From assembly GCA_001599815.1 (NCBI GenBank), contig BCIA01000003.1:1054001-1118000 (forward strand): a DNA stretch of 64,000 bases, read 5' to 3'. Positions 11,299 through 23,765 of the stretch are shown piece after piece; the first letter of the stretch is position 1; the number at the start of each line of letters is the position of its first letter. Position numbers and translations under genes: made by a program. The notes beneath the pieces are model-generated. The model had not been told where the DNA came from. It saw nothing but the letters and a program-made list of their open reading frames with translations, and ran no database searches. Origin of the DNA: Furcasterigmium furcatum (taxonomy: Eukaryota; Ascomycota; Sordariomycetes; Glomerellales; Plectosphaerellaceae).

Positions 11299-13542
11299 TT
11301 ACAGAAAGATCCCGGCTTGGATTCTCCGGATAGCCTCCCTGATCTCAGGCCTGAGTTCCCGGCTGCGCTCCGCCCGCGTCCGCTTCTCGAGGCCTACCTC
11401 ACCGTCCTCCGGGAACCATGGGCCAGGGTTCTCAGGGCAGATCGTGTCCGGCGGGGGCAGCGTTCCGTCCTCGAAGTATTTCCTGTAGTACTCGAGGGCG
11501 CATTGGTTCGAGAGACTTCCTCCATGCTATGTTCAAGCGGGTCAGCAGAGGTCCATGTGGCTTTGATGTCTGGAGCGTACCCCGATACCCTCTAGCACGA
11601 GAACCTCGGAGCCTGGGAAGATCTCCGCGTTCCGCCGGGCGCTGACGAGCGGCGTCGCAATGTCGAGCTCGTTGTTGCTGTACAGGATGGGGTGCTTTGT
11701 CTGGCCGCCAAACGTCCCTGTGGCCGAGGTGAGCGAAGTGCTCCTGCGATCAAATGTCACTACTCCATGAACTCACCATTGAATCGAGGTACGGCGGTCT
11801 TCCCGACACAATCCCACACGTACTGCAATTCGAGGCTGGGAAAGCGACTTCGATTTCTCGCCTCTTCGTAGTCAGCGATCAGTGCGTCGATGTCGTCTGG
11901 GAGCTGTGCAAAATCGTTGCATCTGGTGTAGTCCTCAGCTATTCTCATGAAGTCGAACCCTCGATCTGGGTCGAAAGGGTCTGCGGGCCTGTCATCGAGG
12001 ATACCTCTCAAGCTGCTGCTTGCCAGGCCAGCGGGATCAGCTTCTGCTTCGGGGATATCGCGTGGCGATATCGCTTCGACTTCAATATCCGATAGGCTCC
12101 AGCTGAGGATCCAGGCGTATGTCTTGCCGATGTATCCGAAATTGATCGAATCCGTCAAGACCGTAGCGAATGGCGATGCATAAGGCACAACCCAGTCGAA
12201 AGAGTAGTTGATGTCTCTGGTCATGTTCAGACGTGCGGTGTTCATGATTCTGTTGTAGCGTTGCTCGACAGCTTCAGGAGTTGGCTCGTGGATGTCGCAC
12301 GCCGTCGACTTGGCGCACTCCTCGAAGAATTTCTGGAGAATGGCTTCGGTGTCTTCAGAGAAAAGGCCCTTGGCGGACCTCCATTGTTGTATGTCGACGT
12401 TGCCTGTTCACATGGTCAGACATGGTCTTCTCATCGAGCGACTCTTTGGTACTCGGACAGGTGAATTTACATACTTTCCAGGACCATCCGGCCCACGCGG
12501 TCGGGGAAGAGGGTTGCGAAGTAATTCCCCAAGACCGTTCCCCAGCTGGTGCCCCAGTAATTGACTGTGGTCTCGCCGAGCGCTTTCATGATGCTCAGCA
12601 TGTCGTGGGCATGGTGGTACGTGGAGACGTAGCGTTGGATATTGTTAGCGTGCTGGCTCATGAAGCTCTCACAGGCGGCCGACTCCGTGGACCAGTATCT
12701 CCGCATCGAGTTCAGGTAGGCCGGATCCTCGTACTCGTTTCCTGGGCCGGGATATCGGGAAGCATAGAGAACTCGACGCTGGTGTGATGCCCAGCATTCC
12801 TGGCGAGGCACTGATCTGTACACTGTTACGCAACAGTTAGCAAGGGACCCATTATCAGTGGCCGAGAAGCAATCACTTACTTCCACGAGGGTCCCAGCTC
12901 ACGAGGTCCTGGTGAATGACAGTTAGTGTTACGAACATGGTTGGGACAGGCCCGCAGAGCATTCAACTCACAAAGTCGGGTGCTATCTCGTCCTGCACCC
13001 ACCCGTTCCAAAGCAATAATGGAAGGCCAGATAGTCCTGGTCCCTATGCCGCAAATGTCAATCTTCGGTAACTCCAATACGTGAGAGGTGGTAGCTCCTC
13101 ACGCCAGGGTTGGTCAGGACAGAGCCCTTCTTCCCTCCGCGTCTGCGAGATGGGATCCGGAATAGAGCAAGCGTGACCGATGCACTGTCCGAGCAAGACC
13201 CATTCTTCGCATCGTAGTCCATAGGAACCTTGGCGTTTCGTCAGTGAACTCTCGTTGCGAAGGTGTATGTATGGTAATAGCTTGTCTTACAATCAGACGA
13301 GCGCATTCAATGTTGCCAGAATCGGGGCCCTCGGTCCTATAACAAGGAACCCAGCTCAGCCCTTCCTCAACCGTTGTCGGCTCGATCTTGAAAGCAGTTA
13401 GATCAGTCCGCCACAGAGATATGTTGACACCTACCTCGGACCATTGTGGCTCGGGTGGCTGATCAAATTGCCTTTTCTGCGCCGAAGAAGACGCCAAGGC
13501 GCCAGGGACGGCAACGAGGGCAAGAAGATGGCCGGGCTTCAT
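11299..13542 (-). CDS. Secreted S33-type alpha/beta hydrolase (tripeptidyl aminopeptidase-like)
   Basis: Probable serine peptidase or hydrolase of the TAP family (peptidase S33), acting outside the cell. The N-terminus MKPGHLLALVAVPGALAS is a signal peptide. In order: an ECARLIVPMDY strand, the oxyanion-region motif NPGGPGLSG (created by splicing at NPG|GPG), DLVSWDPRG, the nucleophile elbow GTSWG (Ser), NELDIATP carrying the acidic residue, and GIG|HGGS carrying the catalytic His, again across an intron. The C-terminal TAP-like domain with CALEYYRKYFEDGTLPPP is complete. Nine exons and eight introns are needed; the first intron (48 nt) is in frame and would otherwise be read through. Length is about 590 aa, as expected for this family. 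All three catalytic residues are present, so it should be active. Substrate cannot be deduced; release of small peptides from protein is typical for the family. Confidence 0.85.
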
Positions 13543-14247
13543 GGTGCACTATGGGTCCAGAAGAGTGCATGTTCTCCCGCGAGAGGACTGGGGAAATCTC
13601 ACGAAGGGGCTGCAGAGGCCAAAGCATTCATTTATAATGGCACGGAATCTTCGCGTGGAACCCGACTCCTCGGGAAACAAGGGGCAGATATGAGTGTCAT
13701 GTCCCAGCCTTGGGACACCCACCTTCTCCTTTCCAGCCGGGCGAGGCCAAGGAACGATCCGGCCTCAGAAGTTCTTCTCGGCACCCGTAGGAGCTGGGCA
13801 TTCATCTGTGCCGCACAGTGATTAAGCGGTCGGGGATTACCAACACCGGCCGGTTGCTTCAACATCCAATGAATGGATATTCAATCATGGATAAATTCAG
13901 GAGTGGAACCGGGCCGGCTGACATGAACCGATGTTGCCTTCGCCCGGTTCACTCTTGCGCCGCAGCGATGCATAACCCCCTGCCTGCCCCCTGCGTCAGC
14001 AGGAGAAAGAATCCGCTGCATGCGAACATGTCTCCCTCGCCGATTGCTCAAAAGAATCAATCCAACCTTGACCCTTCGAGGAAGACGAGAGATCTCTGCG
14101 TCGTGACTATTCAGACTGATACCTCCGACGAGGAGGGGAGCGAAGCTGCAAAAAGCGGAATATCTATTCAGTGCCTGCGACACAGAAGCCCACTCTTCGG
14201 TTGAGTGGACTGCCAAGATGGTAGTAGTACCAACTTTCGACACACTC
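13543..14247. other. Intergenic: promoter of the S33 hydrolase and 3' flank of the subtilisin-fusion gene
   Basis: No gene is supported. The sequence TTTATAATGG at about 13630 lies some 90 bp upstream of the hydrolase ATG on the opposite strand and may serve as a TATA-like element. Frames in this stretch have no coding signature. Confidence 0.45.
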
Positions 14248-17200
14248 TCATTTCTTCAGCCACGCAATAAAAAGTGCGACAGTCGTCAATGATATCACCA
14301 ACGGCGTCGTCGGGTTCTGGAGGTCCAGCTCCTTGTCGAGACCAAAGATGTACGCCAAACCAAACGCCAATGAGGGAGACACGCATATCAGCACGTACAT
14401 GCTGACCATGCCCGCCGAGATCTCTTCCACGGCGTGCAATCCCCACAGCGGCATCCTGCCCGCGCGCTGTTCGTCGAAAAAGTGCAGCCTTTGAGGAATC
14501 CTCGGGACCGTATCCTGAGGAATCATCTGCTCGAGTCGGATGCAGGTGTCTTCCGCGACAAAGGGGAGTGATACTGGCGGGTTACGCCAATATATACGCG
14601 GCCAGGAGGATGGGCCCTGGAAGTCGGCAGTCAAATAAACCCCTTGAAACCCAGTCTTGACGTTGATGGTGGAGGCCTTCCGGCAGTAGTAGTAGATGTG
14701 CTTGAACTCCTCTCGGCTGATCGGAGAGTCGCACTCGGCTGGTAAGGGTGCGTACCAATAGTGCTTCTTGTGTTCTTTATCTTGCTCTGGCAGGCCTTTT
14801 CCTCTGTGTGAGAACTGTTTGGGTAGAAACCTTTCAAACTTGACGAAGTCGCAGTGCGAAAAGCGGTGTATCGAAAACCAGTACCTCCACCCGCGCTTCG
14901 AATAGTATCCGTCTTGGAGCTCGCGGGCGAAGTCCCTGGTATTTCTAACCGGAAACTGATGAAGACAGAGACGATAGCTGTTTACCATCAGAGAGACATA
15001 CATAAGCGCTTCTTGAGGTAGCGGAGCCGTTGTGGTATGGGCGTTGTCATCTGTTCTTGTTGATTCTCGAGAACCTTGTTGGCCAGGCTTGGCCGAATCA
15101 CCGGGGAGCTGGGAAAGTGGTATTGAGGTCCCGGAAGCGATTCCAGGGTCGTCAGCAGCCGGGGCTGGGCCCGAAGTTCGAGATGAATCACTGGGGGCAC
15201 TCGGGCTGCTGGTCGGGCCTGAATCATCATAAACGACTCCCCTCCTTACCACAGCGGCAAGCTCCCTCCCAAAGGTCTCAGGAACATTCTCCCACCGTTC
15301 TTCGAGACAGCTCTAGGGAAACCATGGATGTCAGTGTTTTGAGCCGTAAGGAGATGGAAGTCAACGTACACAACCCCACCTCAGCCGAACTTCGCCGGCT
15401 TTCAGCGCCACTCGTGGTCGAGATAATGGCCACCAGTGCCATGTTTCCTTGGTGAAATTTTCCAGGCTGATTTTGAATCTATCCGGCCAATTGGTTCCCT
15501 CCTCAGACTCAATGTCGAGTCTTTTAGGCTTTGCATGATTGAGCTCGGATAGTAAGCAAGCCAGGCGTCCCCTGAGCTGTGAGCTGGCTTGGATTTGATC
15601 CAGAAGCCTCTTCGCCGTAGGCTTGAACCCAGGGAGAGATGTTGTGCTGGCGGGGATCACCGTCTGCGTCTCTTCCTGCTTTTTGCCAGTCTCTTCTGCA
15701 AGAAACTCTCCCATGTCGTCGTGATGACGCGGGTTGAGGTTTTGGGGATGGAGTGCTCCGCTTTCGTATCTCGTTGCGTTGATGTCGGCTCTGTGGGCAG
15801 TAAAGGGAACTTCAGTCGAAGTAGATGGGCGGCCTTCCTCGGCAGCCTGACGTAGTACTTCCCAGATAGAGTCCCGAAAATCTCCGCTCTCGACGTGCCA
15901 CAGCCCGTTCTTGTTCTTGTGTAGCCAGAAACGCTCTGGATCCACGACGATGTGGCCGCGCAGCATCTTCTGTGCCATGGCCCGTAACACGTCCGCCATA
16001 CCCACCGAACTCTTCATCCGCTGCATCACCCGCCTCGTCTTCTGCTTGTACTCCGGTATATCACGCTGAAGCAGCACCTCACCATACGCCACCAACATAG
16101 CCCCCATCCCTGCGGCCACTGCCGTTGCGACAGAGGACTCCGGATTGGACATTCCTGGGAACGCCTGTTCAAACTCGTCATAAAAATCTTTGGGCAAATC
16201 CTCCCCAAACATGCCTAGCATGTCACAATTTGTCTTTGGCCACCGGGTACTGTACTGGGCGAGGAGAGCAGCTGGATTCGTGGCTTGCACAAAGACGACG
16301 CCCGCGTGTCGCTCCGGCACACCTTTGCTCTTCCAAAGTGATTTTCCTGCGGTCGTGAGCAACACGGTCCCAATTTCGCGGGACGTCACCGTCTGGATGG
16401 CCCGGGCGATGCCACTATCCGAGAGCGGGAGGTCGAAAGGAACCAAGATAATATCGGCACCCTGTTCTCCTGCCCAGAGAATAGCCTAAAAGGATAAGTT
16501 GGAGGCCCTTGTGGATCTTGGGTTGGCTTTTAGAAACAAATCATACCTTTGCTATGTTTTCAAGACTTTTCGAGAGGGCCTGGGTATTCCTCGCCACGCG
16601 GGCGATAAGCATCTGGGCGAAAGGAGCGGGCTCGGCGACGAGCCATGCCATGAGCGTCCCGTGGCCAGAGTCGTCCACCATATTGGCTACATTACCCGGG
16701 TCGACAAAGTCTCTCCAGCGCACATCGTCCCGTAACCGATGCGACCTGTCGTCCTTGTCCCGATGGAAGCCCATGGCAGCGCTGAAGCCGGTGTCCAGGA
16801 TAGCCACGCACACTCGGGACGTGACCATGTGCCTCCTTCGGCAGTCTTTGACCTCCTTGCTGACCCCTTTAAGCTGTTCAAGCCAGTGGCCGGCGCCGGT
16901 GGGCTCCAGGCCACCGTGGGACGCTTCGAACTCGCTGTGTCCAGACGGAGCCAAAGCCGACTCTCGGCCATCTTGAAGAGGGTTCACCTTCCTCGTGATG
17001 TGACTGCCCCCTGATATGCTCTCGCTGAACGAGTTCTCAACGAGCCACTCCAGCGGCCGGACGACATGATTGAATAGATTCTTGCTTCTGACCAATTCAC
17101 CCAAAATATGGGAACGGGATTGCCGGTCCGTGGGGTCAACCATGTCGTTCGCAAAGTTGGCCCCGTTGATACAGTACTCAACCACATCGACAAAACACTC

Positions 17201-18600
17201 TGGATGTAAGAGTCCGGGCCACTTTTTAGCCCGCAGCACCTCGAGATCCAGCCAGGCCATTTGGTGGTTGGCATTGAGTTGAGCGACACGGTTCATGAGC
17301 GTCGAGCCCGAGAACGGTGTGGCCAGTGCAATCTCGAGGAGTAGTATGCCCAGTGAGAGGACGAAGGGATCTTGATGGGCTATCGGCATATCGAGAAAAG
17401 AGTCCTCAAGGGGCTCATCATGCACGCCGAACGAGAATGGTACGAGAGCTTTGAGGGGCACTCGACCAGCAAAGTCTGCGGTCGGCATGAAGATACTGTC
17501 GCTGGTCCACCGGGTCCGCATGATATCCGAATCGTAGAACTGCCAGAAGGCCCGAGCCACAGAATACGAAAGCACTAACTTATCCCGCAGGGTTAGGTGG
17601 TAGTCACGTAAGGTGTTAGCGAGGGACTGGCCACGACCAGCATTCAACACGAGCTCCGGGGGTTGCTGCTGAGTCTGTTCACAGAGGCGGCCGTCAGGCC
17701 CTAATAGGAGGGCGGTCCGGTAGGAGAACTCCTCTTCTAGGAGGCTGCAGAAGTGACCCGGCGCGATTTCTTCGCCATCAGCCTCTGCAAAGGCCAGAGC
17801 ATCTTTGAAGGGAGGTCTTAAGATGAGGTTAATCAAAGGCATCCAACTGTCAGTTTCAGGGCGCTTGACTCACAGGTTTAGCCGGAATTGTTGCCAGGAC
17901 GACATTTCCATGGTCGAGATCAAGATGTCAACGTAGGTATAGATTGAGCTCCCCTCGAGGGACAACCAAGTAGGATGCCACCCTTGGTTGGTTTGCGGTC
18001 GGTTCAGGTCATGGAAACTCGAACGGCACTCGGAGTGTGTCCGAAGGGCCCTATACAGCACCCGTTTGAGATAGGGGTGGTCATGTTGCCTTTGCACAGC
18101 TGGTCCGTCACTTATTGTTGATGTAAGTTGGTCATCAAGGCGCTGACACTCCTTGGCCAGGGATTCGATGGCTGGTTTGTTGTCCACATGAGATAAGTAG
18201 GCACGTATGCTCCTCATGTAATCCCGGCCGTCCTCGGATGAAAGCCGCTGGAGGATCAGATTTCCGTCGCGAGCCGCAAATGCTGTCGAGACCGGAAGGG
18301 GATCTGGCCACTGGACGCCGTGAGACTCTGAAGGAACCATGCTGGTGGGGCACATACCACGCACATCCGTGCCAGACCTTTCAAGATTCTCAAGCACATG
18401 TCCTCGAGACTAGGCTCGACCCAGTACTTCGGAAACGCTAGAAGACTTTCTCTTGAGGTCTGCAGCCTTACACCAATCTCACCCGCACGACTGCGGACAT
18501 CAGGTGATAGCTTGCGATCGTCTTGGCAGATCCTGATGATTATGACGGGAATGAACTGGGCCCATATTGCCAGCAGGTCGCAAACCTCGTCGTTAGGCAT
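14248..18600 (-). CDS. DUF7580-like / subtilisin (S8) / membrane-anchored fusion protein
   Basis: A multi-domain protein of roughly 1,350 aa. The N-terminal part (exons 18600 to about 16540) looks like the DUF7580-type region seen on fungal NLR-like proteins, with a kinase-like helical core (LRDKLVLSYSVARAFWQFY, HQDPFVLSLGILLLEIAL). It is followed by an S8 protease domain: Asp motif VCVAILDTGF, His motif DDSGHGTLMAWL, a presumed oxyanion Asn in FVQATNPAAL and the Ser motif ESSVATAVAAGMG. The usual GTS before the catalytic serine reads ESS here, so activity should be tested. After a WHWWPL module and a splice at 15360 (GC|SCLEERWENVP), the C-terminus has LWGLHAVEEIS and two hydrophobic helices ending at WLKK. 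Introns lie near 18330-18380 (weak donor GTCTGG), 17850, 16480-16540 and 15300-15360. The fusion suggests a membrane-linked defence or allorecognition protease; this is inference. Confidence 0.7.
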
Positions 18601-19288
18601 GGCGCTGTTGTGAGCCAGTTTGTCTGTAGGGCAGAGTTGAGGATGGAGAAAGCTTGAGGCTCGCAGCCTGGTCGATTTTCAGCTGAGGGCTGAGGCTGCA
18701 TGCATGACTGCCTGAGGATATCCCACAGCATTCGGTCAGGCTCCAATGAGCCCAGCCGCTGGTGCCGATGCACGGTAGCAGTGCCTTCAGGTGAAGTAAG
18801 ATTGAGTAGGCTCTGGATGGATCTTCAACTGTGCGATTGGGATCGAAAGCTGGGGCAGTCTAAGTCACTGAGACGGAGGCAATGGTGGGGAAAGTTTGAG
18901 TGCCCTCGCCCGCTGTTGACCCTTTGATATGCTTCAATATCAGTTATGAGAAGGGAGGAGCATGGCGACGAAACCTCTCTCAGATGCTCAGTGCAACAGT
19001 ACAACGTGAGGGTTTGTGGGAAGAGTGATGGTGAACATCAGGCTGTGAGCGAGGTATTCAGTGACCCTTGTCGGGATTGACCATCCCCTGGCCTGGGAGA
19101 TCTTACATTTGCAGCATGAGGAGGCGCTGCAGATCACCGGGACAGCACAGCCACAATGCATCCCACGCGGTTCAGTGAGCCTGGCTCTTCCTCAAATACC
19201 CTTTTACCACCAGCCACAAGCACTTTGAGTATTGCCAGAAAAGTCATTCCAGAACATTTCCGTGACCCTCGACCGGAGTTCTGGCGCC
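18601..19288. other. Divergent intergenic region
   Basis: This 688-bp stretch separates the subtilisin-fusion gene (-) from the DUF6601-like gene (+) and must hold both promoters. No coding frame or clear element was recognised. A weak minus-strand frame at 18540-18773 overlaps the gene start and has no motif. Confidence 0.5.
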
Positions 19289-20325
19289 ATGGAGGCTCCA
19301 GTGAGTGACCCGAGATGGCTCCAGGGAGATGAATATCCCCGAGCGTAAGATTGTCACTAAACTTCCACCCCTGCCAGGTCACACAGCTCCCACCACCACT
19401 GAAGCGATCATTTTCGCCCCCAAAGACTGATTTCCGGGATTCATGGCCGCACAGTTTCATCTGGGACGAACAGCTCCTGCAAACAAGACACCACTCCTCG
19501 CAATTCTTGCAGACCGATCTATGCACTCCCAAGCTCGATGCCATCACGCCGTTTTTATGGCTGGCTGGGCTCCCGCGGCCTGCCCGCCCGCTTCACCGCC
19601 AGCGGGTGCTGCGGCGATCGATTGTGATCACGGAGGCCGCCAACGAGCACCTGGTATGGCACGAGAACTACATCCTGATCAAGCCGTTACCGGAGTACCT
19701 GCTCTACCACGAGTTCTGGGAGCAAGAACTGGCTTCACATCGCGAGTTGCACCAGAGCGCGTGCGGCCTGCTTCTGTCGTACGGCTGGCTGGTCCGCTCG
19801 GCGAACGACTTGCGCATCGCGCATGAGATGGCACTGCTGCCGAAGTACATCGACTTCCAGACCTGGCGAGCCATGATGGACGAATTCATGGATAATATCG
19901 GAGACCACAGCCTGGGTCAGGTAGGCACCCGGTACGAGTACGGAGAGCTTCGCCTCTCCCGGCTGAATTCCCTCTATCGCTGGGGCGCGGCCGGAATGTC
20001 GTTTCGCCACGTCGTCTACGGTTTCCTGTCGGGCTCGACGCGCTACAACAGTTTCTTCGAGCGGAACTTCAGCTGGATCCTGGTCGTCCTTGTCTACGTC
20101 ACGGTCATCCTGTCAGCGATGCAGGTAGGCCTCGCGACGGATGAATTTCAGAACAGTGGCTGGTTCCAGAGCCTGTCATATGGCGTCGCCCTCGGGTCGA
20201 TTGGGGTGGTTATTGGCGCTGTCTTGGTCATGTTCGGCGTGTGGACGGTTCTCTTCGCCTTTCATTTCTTGTCAACGCGACAGTATAAATTGAAAAGGGA
20301 AGGAAGCGGCAAGCAAGACTCCTGA
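19289..20325 (+). CDS. DUF6601-like fungal integral membrane protein
   Basis: About 319 aa of unknown function. The large frame has no suitable ATG, so I place the start in a 12-nt first exon at 19289-19300 (MEAP) with a GTGAGT donor, then a 77-nt intron with a CACTAAAC branch and acceptor CTGCCAG, and exon 2 at 19378-20325. The mature N-terminal half carries the conserved SFIWDEQLLQTRHH, DLCTPKLD, LWLAGLPRPARPLHRQ and LVWHENYILIKPLPEYLL blocks that I associate with the fungal DUF6601 family. The C-terminal third has two membrane helices (WILVVLVYVTVILSAMQVG and IGVVIGAVLVMFGVWTVLF) and a basic tail. No catalytic motif is visible. Neighbouring genes give no clear hint of its role. Confidence 0.8.
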
Positions 20326-20631
20326 AGCAGAGATCAATTCTAGGGATGCGGTTTCCCAGAACCCAGAAACGAGTCAAAGTCAAAGATAGTAGCAAGACAA
20401 TAGGATAGGGGACTCTGCGCTCCCTCCCCATTTCCCCTTACAATGAAGATATCGTCGGACCTACTGAAAGATCAGGAATGTAATGATGATGCTAGCGAGG
20501 CAGCCTGGTCGGTTGAAAGCGTGCCGAATCACAGAAGAAAATAGCCAGTGGCCATGCTGTTCAGTTGTCGACTATAGACCCAGCGCCACCATTTGCCGTG
20601 ATCGACCGATGCTCAGCAGATGGCTACTACC

Positions 20632-22428
20632 TTACTGCAGGAACTCAAAGCCGACCAGATCAGGAGCCCATCGACCCTCTGTCGTGCCGCCAAACACGAC
20701 ATTGTTGTTGCTGCCTTGGACGAAACCATCCAGAGAGATGGTCAACCGGCCAGTCTCTTTCCAGTCCCCGCCAGAGAGCGGGAAGGCCCACCGCTTTGGC
20801 TGATCTCCATTGACGGCGATCGATAGGTTGCGCGTGTTCGACTCCCAATCGCCAATCGTGTGCCTGTAGTCGTAGTTGATGAAGTCGACGCCCACGAAGG
20901 CGGCGCCGTCCTTTGGCGCGTTGACGCTGGAAAAGGTGACGTTTGTGGTGCTGCCAATGTACCCGATCTTGTTGTTGTTGGGAAGACACTCTCCCTCGCC
21001 GCAGCCGACGAGGTTGGCGTCCCCGCCTTCAATAGTTGCACTCTCGACGGAGTAGTATTTCCCTGTGGGCTTGGGGCTTTCAGCTCCCTCGATGTCGCTG
21101 AGGACTAACAGGCGAAGCTCGTGAGCCATGAGTTCAAACTCTTGAACGCCCGAGATGGAGCCGTCAGCATGAGCCCAGACATCGCGGGTCTTTGCGCCGG
21201 CGACACCAATAAGGCTCAAGTCGACCTGAACAGTCTGTGTCTCGTTCCTCCAGTTGGCAACACCGAGAACTTTCCGGTCTCCAGAGAGCTCTCCGGCCCA
21301 GATGTCCCACTCCTCCTCTGTGTAGCGAGCAATGAGTTGGGCCGCCAAGGCCAACGGGTCTTGGTTGATATCGATGACCTCCTTGTTGCGCATCACTTCC
21401 AGTGAGTGCTCGGGAATCTGCGCCTCGTCCATAACGCCACCAATCATAAGAGGAGATTTGGCCATTGACCAGAAACCAAAATGGAAGTGCTCCTCTTCGA
21501 CGGTGAGAGCATTGAGGCCAATGCTGCAAGGAATTAGTCCCTGTTCCATCATCGAATTAGAGGATCAGACTCACATGAGCATATCAAGATCGGCAAAGGC
21601 TCCGGGCCCAGTGTGCTTGACGTGAGGCACGGCTTGGTTGACAATGCGCCAGATGGCGCGCCAGGCGTTGAAGATATCGTTGCTCATTCTCCACGTGTTT
21701 CCGAGGGGAGCAGCCCATTCTGGGACTTTGGTGCCGATGCCCCACTGGCACAGGTAGTACTCAATGTCCCGGTCCGTCTTGTTGAGTGCCTCGCCCATTT
21801 TGATAAACCGTTCGGGGCTCTGCGACTCTGCAGAGCTAACATCGACCATCTCATGTGTACTCGTAGAATAGCAATTGTCATATCTTGGCGAGTCTTGTCA
21901 GTGGGATGATTTTGAACTTGATATCGAGAATGACCTACTTCAGAGTATCGCCCTTCCATTCGGCAAAGGACAGGGCATCGATATCCTCAAAGCCTGGATC
22001 GTCAATTGTCGCGACTAAGGGACTATTCCACCATAGTACGTACCAAGCGAGGCCGGGATCGTATCAGAACCGCACTGAAGATATCCAGCTCCCGAGTACA
22101 GGCCGAACTTCAGCCCGAGGTCATGGATGTACTCGCCAATGGCAGCACCTCCGGAAGGGAAGAGCTCTGGGTTCCACTGCAGCCGGCTCTTTGCATCGCG
22201 GTCATTCGACGGCCAGCCACAGTCGACGGTGACGATGTCATATCCAAGGTCTTTGAAGCCGAGGTCGGAGAGACCTTTGGCGTTGAGCTTGATGATCTCC
22301 TCGTTGGGAAAGCAGTTGTACTTGTTGTAGCTGTTCCAGCCCATCGGCGGCGTGGGAGACCTCATAGTCTTGCCTAGCGCGAGAGGGAGGCCTGCAAGTG
22401 TTGCAGCGACGGGAATGAAGGGAATCAT
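20632..22428 (-). CDS. Secreted GH27 alpha-galactosidase with C-terminal carbohydrate-binding module
   Basis: Hydrolyses terminal alpha-1,6-galactose from oligosaccharides or galactomannan outside the cell. A signal peptide (MIPFIPVAATLAGLPLALG) precedes the (beta/alpha)8 barrel: TPPMGWNSYNKYNCF, the strand VTVDCGWP, SGAGYLQCGS, the nucleophile motif KYDNC (joined across an intron), YYLCQWG and the acid/base region GAFADLDMLM. After a short beta domain, the last 140 residues resemble a CBM35-like beta sandwich (YYSVESATIEGG, VDFINYDY, LDGFVQGSNNN). Four exons; intron 1 is 50 nt (GTACGT...GATCCAG) and restores GFEDIDA. Total about 545 aa, the expected size for GH27 plus a module. A TATA-like TTTATATGG lies about 95 bp upstream (near 22521). 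Both catalytic aspartates are present. Confidence 0.9.
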
Positions 22429-23765
22429 TGCAAAGGTTGTTCTCGAGATTCTTGGAAAGATGGACTAAGGGCGCCTTAACCATGGGTCGAATTCACACAT
22501 CGGATGCCCTCAAGCCGAGTATTTATATGGCTGATGCTCGCAATGAGCTCGAGGTCCGTCATTCTCCATATTGTGGGCAACGCTACCTTTCCCCAGCTTT
22601 TACTGTCCTCTTTGTGGATGGTTCCCCGAATTTGCCCCGCATCGCGCGTTCAGGCCGGCCCTGATAGGCGCGCATCGTGACGATTGGGCCGCTGTGACGA
22701 TCTGCGCCAATTTGTTGGAGCACCGGATCTGGGGGCGTCGTATTGCAGGACTAGGGAACGGCAAGTCGAGGCGCTTAGAGGGCAGCTTGCGAGAACACGG
22801 GGAGGACATCTCAATCGAGGCATCGAGCGTTGCACTGGTCTCTAAGTAGGTTCGTGTGGGATCATTGTGTTGATTCGGCCGCTTCATCGGAGTCGGCCAT
22901 CGTTGTGCCCATGCAGGCTGACGATCCCTCGCTCGAACTACCTCCGCCAGCTCGATCACTCCAAGCCTTGACTGTGTTGACACGTGAAGACCCATCGAAC
23001 GCATGAGTCGGACGTGGCGATATCTCCGTACTTTGCTTTACGGGCTAGAATCGGATGGATGTCGGTCAAGCTAACCCAGATCATTGACGAATTTTTAATT
23101 CGAATCTTGCTAAAGTGCATCTGTTAAGTGCTTGCCCCTTCTTGTTCTCTGGCTGCCCGGATAGTGGGCAGGGGTGTTGGTAACCCCTCGTGGATGAATT
23201 GATGAGACTCCTGCAATTTTATGAACAGTCAGCGAAACAAGATTTCCTCGGCGCCACCCGTAAATATTCGACTCTTCGTTGAAGACACCAAATGAGCCTG
23301 CTCTTAGCGATTCTTGGCCAGTAACTGCGGCTAGTGATGCTTTTAGTCTCGCTGATGCTCTGGGGTCAATGAAGAGCTGGACGTCACAAAGAGAAGCCAT
23401 GTAGAAGCCGCGAGAATGAGGTTAGCAGAAACGTGACTGGCATGGGCAGTGCTCACGTTGATAGCTTGAGGCTCTGTGATCCTGTGGCAACCGCAATAGT
23501 AAGTTGTTGCCGCCCATGAATTGATCTTCTTGCCGCTACAACTGACTCGTCCCCATGGACCACGCATGAAAGACTTGTTGGGGTCAACTGGCTATCACAA
23601 ATGAGGAAGCCTAAAATCATAAATATGCCTCAGCGGGATGGGTGGTGTGGTCTCAGTTCGTGACGCGACCGGATGAACCAGCTGGTCCCTTCTCTTGGCA
23701 CGGGGAGGGGATATTGCATGTGCTTGACAAAGGCAGAGATATTAGATTTAGCTTCGGATATGAGC
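22429..23765. other. Intergenic, no supported gene
   Basis: About 1.3 kb between the alpha-galactosidase promoter and the 3' end of the small secreted protein. The only frame worth noting is 23400-23110 on the minus strand (about 96 aa starting MASLCDVQLF); it has no recognisable domain or signal peptide, and I do not call it. The GH27 promoter occupies the left part. Confidence 0.45.

Noticed and set aside
23110..23400. 96-aa minus-strand frame (MASLCDVQLF)
   Set aside because: No domain, signal peptide or splice support; could be chance.
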